This document shows positions 57,629 through 64,000 of a DNA stretch of 64,000 bases, one piece after another (the stretch's first letter is position 1; each line of letters starts with the position of its first letter). A program made the position numbers and the translations under genes. The notes under the pieces are model-generated. The model ran no database searches. It had not been told where the DNA came from and saw only the letters and a list, made by a program, of their open reading frames with translations. The stretch covers positions 124,001-188,000 of the forward strand of contig NZ_QAJM01000007.1 of the NCBI RefSeq assembly GCF_003852405.1, written 5' to 3'. The DNA comes from Pseudomonas sp. KBW05 (GTDB lineage: Bacteria; Pseudomonadota; Gammaproteobacteria; Pseudomonadales; Pseudomonadaceae).

Positions 57629-59632
57629 ATGTTCGCTCCTGCCAATCAAAGTGCCTTTAACCTGACCCTGGACGGGGTCGCCAGCGACTTCAAGGTCTAC
57701 CGCTTCAACGGTACCGAAGCACTCAGCCAGCCCTATCGCTTTGACCTTGAACTGGTCAGCGAACAGCCCGACCTCGACCTCGAAGGCCTGCTGCATCGCC
57801 CGGTGTATATGGGGTTTGACGATCAGGGCCATGGCGTCCATGGCCTGGTCTACCGAGTGGCGCAAGGTGATTCCGGGCGGCGCCTGACGCGTTATCAGAT
57901 CAGCCTCGTGCCACAACTGGCCTATCTGGCACACAGCAGCCAGCAGCGTATTTTCCAGCACCAGACGGTGCCGCAGATCGTGGCGCAGGTGCTGGTGGGG
58001 CAGGGCATCCAGAGTGACCGCTTTGCGTTCCAGTTGAGTGGTACTTACCCCGAGCGCGAGTACTGCGTGCAGTTTGGCGAGACCGATCTGGCGTTCGTCC
58101 AGCGCCTGTGTGCCGAGGCGGGCATCCACTATCACTTCCAGCATGCGGCGGAGCGGCACCTGCTGGTGTTTGGCGATGACCAGACGGTCTTTGCCCAGGC
58201 TGACCAGCCCACGCCTTATACCCCCGGCTCCGGGATGGTCGCCGACACGCCGGCGATCAAACGCTTTGCCGTGCAACTGGAGACCCGCGCCACGGCGCTG
58301 AACCTGCGTGATTACGAATGGCGCAAGCCGCGCCTGGCGCTGGAAAGCGTGGCGGCTGGCGAGCAAGCTCCGCGCCTTGAGGTGCAGGATTATCCCGGCC
58401 ACTTCAGCGACCGCGCCCATGGCAAGTACCTAGCGCAACGTGGCCTGGAGCGCAGCCGCTGCGACTATCAGATCGCCCGAGGCAGTGGCGACGAACCGGC
58501 GCTGGCCAGCGGCCGTTTCATGCGGCTCGCCGGCCACCCGCGTGAGGCCTGGAATGACCTGTGGCTGATGACCCAGGTTGTCCACGAGGGCAAGCAGCCC
58601 CAAGTGCTGGAGGAAGCGGTCACCGAAGCGGCAGGTGGGGATTTTCGCCAGGGTTATCGCAACACCTTTGTCGCGGCGCCCTGGGATGTGATCTTTCGCC
58701 CGCCGTTGCCTGAGCGCCCGAGCATTTCCGGCTATCAGAACGCGGTGGTCACTGGCCCCGCCGACAGCGAAATCCATTGCGACGAATACGGCCGGGTCAA
58801 AGTGCAGTTGGCCTGGGACCGCAACGGCGAGCACAACGACCATTCCAGTTGCTGGTTGCGGGTGGCCAGCGGCTGGGCCCATGACCGCTATGGCGCGGTG
58901 CTGATCCCGCGAGTGGGCATGGAAGTGCTGGTGGGTTTCGTCAATGGCGATATGGACATGCCGTTGGTAATGGGCTGCCTGCCCAACGCGGCAACACCCG
59001 TGCCCCTCGACCTGCCGGCAGACAAGACCCGCAGCACGTTCCGCAGCCAAAGCAGCCCCGGTGGCGGCGGCTACAACGAGCTGCGCATCGAAGACCGCAA
59101 GGGCGCTGAGGAAATCTACTTGCGCGCCCAGCGCGACTGGACCCAGCACGTACTGCATGACCAGCAGGTGCAGGTCGATAACCGGCGTCGAATCCGAGTA
59201 GGCGGTGAATCCCATCATGAGCTGCAAGGTGAAGAACAGCGCATCACCCACGGCAACCGCCTGACCGAACTCAAGCAGGATGATCATCTGGTGGTCGGCG
59301 GTTCGCAGCAGATGCGTGCCGGGCGCTCCATTCAGATCGGTGCCGGGCACAGTGTGGTCATCGATGCGGGCGCGTCCGTGACGATTCAAGCGGGCGGGCA
59401 GTCGATCACGTTGTCGGCGGGCGGGATTTTCAGCAGCGTACCGATCCAGCTTGGCGGTGCGCCCGCTGCGGCCGCTGCACCGCTGATCCCGGGATTGAAA
59501 GAGACACTGCTGGCGGTCATACCCGCGCCGTTGAGCCGCGCGCAAGTGGCCAGCCTCAAGCGCAGCGCGCCGTTTTGCGAAGAGTGTGAGCGCTGCAAGA
59601 ACGGCCTGTGCGCCAACCCAGAACGGATTTAA
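57629..59632 (+). CDS. vgrG: Type VI secretion tip protein VgrG
   Basis: VgrG trimers form the puncturing tip of the type VI secretion spike and carry effectors. The 667-aa product has the gp27-like base (about 1-370, NLTLDGVASDFKVYRFNGTEAL), an OB-fold gp5 part (about 380-480, EYGRVKVQLAWDRNGEHND) and a beta-helix needle with the repeated short motifs up to about residue 610. No catalytic extension is present. It ends in a Cys-rich tail (FCEECERCKNGLCANPERI). ATG 57629 gives the common MFAPANQSAF start. It is an orphan copy: no other structural T6SS genes are in the window. Confidence 0.93.
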   Translation: MFAPANQSAFNLTLDGVASDFKVYRFNGTEALSQPYRFDLELVSEQPDLDLEGLLHRPVYMGFDDQGHGVHGLVYRVAQGDSGRRLTRYQISLVPQLAYLAHSSQQRIFQHQTVPQIVAQVLVGQGIQSDRFAFQLSGTYPEREYCVQFGETDLAFVQRLCAEAGIHYHFQHAAERHLLVFGDDQTVFAQADQPTPYTPGSGMVADTPAIKRFAVQLETRATALNLRDYEWRKPRLALESVAAGEQAPRLEVQDYPGHFSDRAHGKYLAQRGLERSRCDYQIARGSGDEPALASGRFMRLAGHPREAWNDLWLMTQVVHEGKQPQVLEEAVTEAAGGDFRQGYRNTFVAAPWDVIFRPPLPERPSISGYQNAVVTGPADSEIHCDEYGRVKVQLAWDRNGEHNDHSSCWLRVASGWAHDRYGAVLIPRVGMEVLVGFVNGDMDMPLVMGCLPNAATPVPLDLPADKTRSTFRSQSSPGGGGYNELRIEDRKGAEEIYLRAQRDWTQHVLHDQQVQVDNRRRIRVGGESHHELQGEEQRITHGNRLTELKQDDHLVVGGSQQMRAGRSIQIGAGHSVVIDAGASVTIQAGGQSITLSAGGIFSSVPIQLGGAPAAAAAPLIPGLKETLLAVIPAPLSRAQVASLKRSAPFCEECERCKNGLCANPERI

Positions 59633-59637
59633 CGACG

Positions 59638-60321
59638 ATGCATCAAACCTTGCTTCCCGGTGAACAACTCTTCGCCATCGTGAGCGCGGCCAGCGACGCC
59701 AAGCCGCTGACGGCGTGGCGAACCCATGCAGGCGCAACGGCGCTGCACCCCGTTTGGGCCGGCACGGCCTATGCGTCATGGGAGGAGGTCATGCCCTACG
59801 TCGCCATCGTCGAGCGTGGCAGTGCGTTCCTTGATTGGGTGGCCTCCACCGCATCCACCGATTGGGGTTGGCTGGCCGTCTCGTCCAGCCCGTTGGACGT
59901 GGTGATCGCGCACCTGCAAAGCCTGACCAAAGTGTACCTGCCGGAGGGACAGGCGGTGTTCCTGCGCTTCTGGGACGGTGCCCAGATGCTGCCGATCATT
60001 CAGCAATCGGGTGGGGAGATATTGCCGGTGTTCCAGCGTTACCTGATCAATGGCCAGGCGCTGAGCGTGGCAGCAGGCGCGGTGACGGCCGCCAAAGCCA
60101 GCCCATGGTGGCAAGTGCCTGCACCACTGATGGCGCTGCTGGCAGAGCAATCACCGCAGACGCTGATCGACAACCTGCTGCAATGGCTGGAAGAACAGCG
60201 CCCCGACCTCTGCGCGGCCTTCACGCCGACGACCTTGCGGCACAAGGTCGCCCGCTTCGTGCGGATTTCGCCCATCAGCCATGCAGCGCTGGCCGACTAC
60301 ATCGCCTCAGAGCTGGGTTGA
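59638..60321 (+). CDS. DUF4123 effector adaptor/chaperone
   Basis: This 227-aa DUF4123 protein resembles the Tap/TEC adaptors that load a specific effector onto VgrG. It shows aromatic-rich segments (STDWGWLAVSSSPLDVVIAHLQ) and VFLRFWDGAQMLPII. It starts 5 bases after vgrG, so both form one unit. In most T6SS islands the cognate effector follows this gene; here the next gene is metY on the other strand, and both stops overlap by 15 bases. The divergent glycine-rich protein is the only candidate cargo in view. Confidence 0.88.
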   Translation: MHQTLLPGEQLFAIVSAASDAKPLTAWRTHAGATALHPVWAGTAYASWEEVMPYVAIVERGSAFLDWVASTASTDWGWLAVSSSPLDVVIAHLQSLTKVYLPEGQAVFLRFWDGAQMLPIIQQSGGEILPVFQRYLINGQALSVAAGAVTAAKASPWWQVPAPLMALLAEQSPQTLIDNLLQWLEEQRPDLCAAFTPTTLRHKVARFVRISPISHAALADYIASELG

Positions 60322-61584
60322 ACCCAGGGCCTGTTGCAAGTCTTCGATCAGGTCTTCAATCGCTTCGATGCCCACCGACAGGCGGATCATTTCCGGTTTC
60401 ACCCCGGCCTTGGCCTGCTCTTGTTCGTTCATCTGCCGGTGGGTGGTGGAGGCCGGGTGGCAGGCCAGGGACTTGGCATCGCCGATATTCACCAGGCGCT
60501 TGAAGATTTGCAGCGCGTCGTAGAAGCGCACACCGGCTTCATAGCCGCCCTTCAAGCCAAACGACAGGATCGCCGAGGGTTTGCCCTGCAGGTATTTCTG
60601 CGCCAGGGCGTGGTGCGGATGATCCGGCAGGCCGGCGTAGCTGACCCATTCCACTTCGCGATGGCCTTGCAGGAACTGCGCGACCTTCAACGCGTTTTCG
60701 GTGTGGCGCTCCATGCGCAGCGCGAGGGTTTCCAGGCCTTGCAACAGCAGGAATGCGTTCATCGGCGCCAGCGCCGCGCCGGTATTGCGCAGCGGCACGG
60801 TGCGGGCGCGGGCGATAAAGGCCGCAGGGCCGAATTTTTCTGTGTAGACCACGCCGTGATAGGCCGGCTCGGGGTTGTTGAGGCCGGGGAATTTTTCCGG
60901 GTAATCGGTCCAGGGGAAGGTGCCGCTGTCGACAATCATGCCGCCCAGGGAGTTGCCATGGCCGCCGATATATTTGGTCAGCGAATGCACGACGATGTCG
61001 GCGCCGAACTGGATCGGCTTGCACAGGATCGGCGTGGCCACGGTGTTGTCCACCATCAGCGGCACGCCACGGGCATGGGCGACGTCGGCCAGGGCTTGCA
61101 GGTCGATGATATTGCCTGCCGGGTTGCCGATGCTTTCGCAGTACACCAGTTTGGTGTTGTCGTCGATCAGTTCGGCGATGGCTTGCGCGGAGTCGTCACG
61201 GGCGAAGCGCACGTCCACGCCAAAGCTGGGCAGCAAGTGCGCGAACAGGGTGTAGGTGCCGCCGTAGAGCTGCGGCGTGGTGACGATATTGTCGCCGGCG
61301 CGCGTCAGCGTTTGGATCGCATAGTGGATCGCCGCGCTGCCGGCCGACACGGCCAGGGCCGCGATCCCGCCTTCCAGGGCCGCGATGCGCTGTTCCAGCA
61401 CGTCGTTGGTGGGGTTCATGATGCGCGTGTAGATATTGCCGGGCACGTCCAGGTTGAACAGGTCGGCACCGTGCTGGGCGTTATCGAATTCGAAGGCGAC
61501 GTTCTGGTAGATCGGCACGGCGACGGCCTTGGTGGTGGGGTCCGACTTGAAGCCGTGGTGCAGTGCGAGGGTGGCGTCTTTCAT
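60307..61584 (-). CDS. metY: O-acetylhomoserine sulfhydrylase
   Basis: This PLP enzyme makes homocysteine from O-acetylhomoserine and sulfide. The 425-aa product starts MKDATLALHHGFKSDPTTKAVAVPIYQNVAFEF. PLP Lys204 lies in VVHSLTKYIGGHG. The family features SIGNPAGNIIDL and HPASTTHRQM are present. Length fits MetY rather than MetZ. A REPIN (J) lies upstream. The longer ORF upstream has no ribosome site and runs through REPIN J. Confidence 0.93.
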   Translation of the reverse strand: MKDATLALHHGFKSDPTTKAVAVPIYQNVAFEFDNAQHGADLFNLDVPGNIYTRIMNPTNDVLEQRIAALEGGIAALAVSAGSAAIHYAIQTLTRAGDNIVTTPQLYGGTYTLFAHLLPSFGVDVRFARDDSAQAIAELIDDNTKLVYCESIGNPAGNIIDLQALADVAHARGVPLMVDNTVATPILCKPIQFGADIVVHSLTKYIGGHGNSLGGMIVDSGTFPWTDYPEKFPGLNNPEPAYHGVVYTEKFGPAAFIARARTVPLRNTGAALAPMNAFLLLQGLETLALRMERHTENALKVAQFLQGHREVEWVSYAGLPDHPHHALAQKYLQGKPSAILSFGLKGGYEAGVRFYDALQIFKRLVNIGDAKSLACHPASTTHRQMNEQEQAKAGVKPEMIRLSVGIEAIEDLIEDLQQALGSTQL

Positions 61585-61609
61585 GATTGTTATTGACCTC
61601 CTTGGACAG

Positions 61610-61696
61610 TGTGGGAGCTGGCTTGCCTGCGATAGCTTCACCGCGGTGTGCAGGTAATACCGCGTCGCCTGCATCGCGGGCAAGCCCGCTCCCACA
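61610..61696. repeat. REPIN J, hybrid of two types
   Basis: The left arm is GTGGGAGCTGGCTTGCCTGCGAT. The right arm is CATCGCGGGCAAGCCCGCTCCCAC, which is closer to the GCGGGC type. All other copies have two like arms. It lies between metY and rlmJ, in the divergent gap. Confidence 0.88.
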
Positions 61697-61804
61697 TAAC
61701 CGGCTAGATCATTTTCAGCGAAGTTCCTGCGCTTTAAGCATAAGCACCGCACTGCACCTGAGCACGCGTAAAAGGTAAACTTCGCCCCCTGCGCAGGAGC
61801 AACC

Positions 61805-62641
61805 ATGAATTATCGTCACGCCTTTCACGCCGGCAACCACGCCGATGTCTTCAAACACCTGACCTTGACCCGCCTCATCGCCCTGATGTCGCGCAAGGAG
61901 CAGCCGTTCACCTACCTCGATACCCACGCCGGGATCGGCCTGTACGACTTGCAGGGCGACCAGGCCAACCGTACCGGTGAATACCTGGAAGGCATCGCGC
62001 GCCTGTGGGGCCAAAGTGACCTGCCGCCGCTGACCGCTGATTACATGCGCGTGTTGCACGAGATGAACCCGGATGGCCAGTTGCGCTACTACCCGGGCTC
62101 GCCGGAGCTGGCACGCCGCCTCACGCGGCCGCAGGACCGCGTGTTGCTCAATGAAAAGCACCCTGAAGACGGTGTGCTGCTCAAAGACAACATGAAGGGT
62201 GATCGCCGCGTCAAAGTGCATCTGGGTGAAGGCTGGCATGTGCCGCGTGCCCTGCTGCCAGTGCCGGAAAAACGCGCGTTGATGCTGATCGACCCGCCGT
62301 TCGAGAAGCTCGACGAGATGCAGCGCTGTGCCTCCTCCCTCAAGGAGGCCGTGAGCCGCATGCGCCAGACCGTCGCGGCCATCTGGTACCCGGTGAAGGA
62401 CCAGCGCATGTTGCGCCGCTTCTATCAGGACCTGGCCGGTACGGGTGCGCCAAAGCTGCTGCGTGTGGAGTTGTTGGTGCATCCATTGGATACGCCGAAC
62501 ACCCTGACGGGCTCGGGCCTGGCGATTGCCAACCCGCCGTGGGGTTTGGAAGAGGAATTGCGTGAGCTGCTGCCGTGGTTGTCCAAGCAACTGGGGCAGA
62601 CTCAGGGTGGGTGGCAGATGGATTGGTTGATTGCTGAGTAA
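61805..62641 (+). CDS. rlmJ: 23S rRNA (adenine-2030-N6)-methyltransferase
   Basis: RlmJ methylates A2030 of 23S rRNA. The 278-aa product begins MNYRHAFHAGNHADVFKHL, typical for this family, with THAGIGLYDL as the SAM site near residue 40 and the DPPFE catalytic motif near 162. Length is normal. GGAGCAACC lies ahead of the ATG. Confidence 0.95.
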   Translation: MNYRHAFHAGNHADVFKHLTLTRLIALMSRKEQPFTYLDTHAGIGLYDLQGDQANRTGEYLEGIARLWGQSDLPPLTADYMRVLHEMNPDGQLRYYPGSPELARRLTRPQDRVLLNEKHPEDGVLLKDNMKGDRRVKVHLGEGWHVPRALLPVPEKRALMLIDPPFEKLDEMQRCASSLKEAVSRMRQTVAAIWYPVKDQRMLRRFYQDLAGTGAPKLLRVELLVHPLDTPNTLTGSGLAIANPPWGLEEELRELLPWLSKQLGQTQGGWQMDWLIAE

Positions 62642-62670
62642 CTGGATCCCAAGCCTGGCATAGGACCCAA

Positions 62671-62760
62671 TGTGGGAGCGGGCTTGCTCGCGAATGCGGA
62701 GTGTCAGTCACAGAATCAGTTGACTGATCCACCGCTTTCGCGAGCAAGCCCGCTCCCACA
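62671..62760. repeat. REPIN K (GCGGGCTTGCTCGCGA type)
   Basis: Inverted GTGGGAGCGGGCTTGCTCGCGAA arms; unit length 90. Located between convergent rlmJ and msrA. Confidence 0.93.
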
Positions 62761-62777
62761 TTTGAACTGCGTTAGCC

Positions 62778-63425
62778 TCAGATCGGGCAGGTCACGCCCG
62801 TGCCGCCAATCCCGCAATAACCCTGCGGATTCTTCGCCAGGTACTGCTGGTGATACGCCTCGGCGAAGTACACCGTCGGCGCTTCATCGATCTCGGTGGT
62901 GATCTCACCCAGCCCGGCCTTGGTCAGCTCTTGCTGGTAAGCCTGTGCGCTGGCTTTGGCCGCCTCCAATTGCTCCGGCGTGGTCGCATAGATCACCGAG
63001 CGGTACTGGCTGCCGATGTCGTTGCCCTGGCGCATGCCCTGGGTCGGGTTGTGCAGTTCCCAGAACATCTTCAGCAGGTCTTCGTATTTCACTTTGGCCT
63101 GGTCATACACCACCAGCACCACTTCGCTGTGGCCGGTCAGGCCCGAGCAGACTTCTTCGTAAGTCGGGTTCGGCGTGAAGCCGCCGGCGTAGCCGACCAC
63201 GCTGCTGACCACGCCGTCGCGCTGCCAGAACTTGCGCTCGGCGCCCCAGAAGCAACCCAGGCCGAAGATCGCGAAACCGACGTCATCCAGGAAGGGCCCC
63301 AGCAGCGGGTTGCCGTTGACGAAGTGGGTTTCAGGCAGGGCCATCGGGGTTTCGCGGCCAGGCAAAGCTTGTTCTGCAGTAGGAAGCACGTTTTTATTCA
63401 CCAGAATTTCCGAGCGCAAGACCAT
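62778..63425 (-). CDS. msrA: Peptide methionine-S-sulfoxide reductase A
   Basis: MsrA reduces the S-form of methionine sulfoxide in proteins. The 215-aa product has the nucleophile Cys58 in GLGCFWGAE and the two C-terminal recycling Cys in [15 protein letters not shown] leader of about 45 residues precedes the core, as in many pseudomonads. The ATG at 63425 gives [12 protein letters not shown]; a later start is possible. Confidence 0.95.
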   Translation of the reverse strand: MVLRSEILVNKNVLPTAEQALPGRETPMALPETHFVNGNPLLGPFLDDVGFAIFGLGCFWGAERKFWQRDGVVSSVVGYAGGFTPNPTYEEVCSGLTGHSEVVLVVYDQAKVKYEDLLKMFWELHNPTQGMRQGNDIGSQYRSVIYATTPEQLEAAKASAQAYQQELTKAGLGEITTEIDEAPTVYFAEAYHQQYLAKNPQGYCGIGGTGVTCPI

Positions 63426-63498
63426 GATCAGTCCTCTCGTCAGGTTGAGTTAGCGGTAAAAGGTCAGACAGCCAGTGTGCCCGAGTGTTACCACGCTG

Positions 63499-64000
63499 TC
63501 AGGCGACAGGTCCGCGTGGATAGCGCTTGAGCATAGCAAACAGCTCTGCGCCGGGGATTGGCCGGTCGAACAGGTAGCCCTGGCCGACGTCACAGCGATG
63601 CCGGCGCAGGAACGCCAGCTGTTCAGCGGTCTCGATGCCTTCGGCCACGACCTTGAGCTTGAGGTTGTGGGCCATGGCGATCACCGCCGAGGTGATTTCC
63701 ATATCGTCCTGGTTGTCCGGGATTTCATGGATGAAGCTGCGATCAATCTTGATGATGTCGATCGGGAATTTTTTCAAGTAGCTCAGCGACGAATAGCCGG
63801 TGCCGAAATCGTCCATGGCCAGGGTCAGGCCAAAGCTTTTCAGCTGGTCCAGTTGCAGGCGCGTGTCCTCGGTGGCTTCCAGCAGCAAACCTTCGGTCAG
63901 TTCCAGCTCCAGCAGGTTGGCCGGCAGGTCTTCTTCTTTGAGGATGGTGGCAATCGAGGCCACCAGGTCCGGGTCGGAGAACTGTTTGGGCGACAGGTTG
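63499..64000 (-). CDS. EAL-domain cyclic-di-GMP phosphodiesterase, C-terminal part
   Basis: This is the C-terminal 166 residues of an EAL domain; the rest lies beyond the right edge. It shows LELELTEGLLL, the metal/catalytic stretch LAMDDFGTGYSSLSYLKKFPIDIIKIDRSFI (DDFGTG intact), KVVAEGIETAEQ with the loop-6 Glu, and QGYLFDRPIP. All residues seen are those of active phosphodiesterases. Upstream sensory or GGDEF domains are likely but out of view. Confidence 0.93.
   Translation of the reverse strand, partial: NLSPKQFSDPDLVASIATILKEEDLPANLLELELTEGLLLEATEDTRLQLDQLKSFGLTLAMDDFGTGYSSLSYLKKFPIDIIKIDRSFIHEIPDNQDDMEITSAVIAMAHNLKLKVVAEGIETAEQLAFLRRHRCDVGQGYLFDRPIPGAELFAMLKRYPRGPVA

Noticed and set aside
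60307-61806. Longer metY frame starting upstream of REPIN J
   Set aside because: The extra residues are encoded by REPIN J and the intergenic region and do not resemble the family; ATG 61584 gives the normal MetY N-terminus.

Overview
The window looks like chromosomal DNA of a Pseudomonas of the fluorescens group. The gene order ponA - pilMNOPQ - aroK - aroB - damX-like - gltB - gltD - hemE matches the block known from Pseudomonas. The DNA is GC-rich, and eleven REP-doublet (REPIN) repeats of the kind typical of P. fluorescens lie between or inside genes. No rRNA, tRNA, CRISPR array or insertion sequence was seen.

Layout. 1-1573 (minus) is the start of a penicillin-binding protein 1A gene that runs off the left edge. 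1777-5330 (plus) is a reduced type IV pilus/secretin operon. PilM lacks a large internal segment, PilO and PilP are fused in one reading frame, and PilQ is short and lacks the usual N-terminal domains. Shikimate genes (aroK, aroB), a DamX-like AAA/SPOR protein, glutamate synthase (gltB, gltD) and hemE follow. 16364-18656 holds an MFS exporter and a divergent LysR regulator.

19419-36305 (minus) is one tightly overlapping operon of 18 genes that matches the aryl polyene (APE) pigment pathway. It contains two ACPs, ketosynthases and a chain-length-factor-like partner, a ketoreductase, dehydratases, an aryl-ACP ligase fused to a dehydratase, acyl- and glycosyltransferases, a thioesterase, a LolA-like carrier, an RND exporter and a DUF3261 lipoprotein. 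Three tailoring or starter genes are added: a MIO-type aromatic ammonia-lyase, a flavin-dependent halogenase-like oxidoreductase and a methyltransferase. A REPIN sits in frame inside the signal-peptide region of the LolA-like gene. A small lipoprotein gene (18948-19391) follows the operon.

36654-40122 holds an orphan ParA-type ATPase, a highly structured intergenic element ahead of a 69-aa ORF, trxC and selO. 40171-49747 holds an MscK-like channel, an NhaP2-type antiporter, a chemotaxis receptor, a ZapB-like/ZapA-like pair and an acyl-CoA dehydrogenase. 49978-55876 is the divergent putA/putP proline catabolism pair. Its intergenic region has five GTTGCA motifs, the core known for PutA operators in enteric bacteria.

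55968-60321 is a small type VI secretion island. VgrG and a DUF4123 adaptor lie on plus. A glycine-rich putative membrane-acting effector and a two-helix putative immunity protein are encoded divergently on minus, with lower GC in the latter. metY, rlmJ, msrA and the end of an EAL-domain gene close the window.

The most noteworthy points are the minimised pil operon, the halogenase and ammonia-lyase in the APE cluster, the REPIN inside a secreted-protein gene, the T6SS effector/immunity pair, and the structured leader at 37571-37839. All homology statements come from reading the translated sequence; no search was run.
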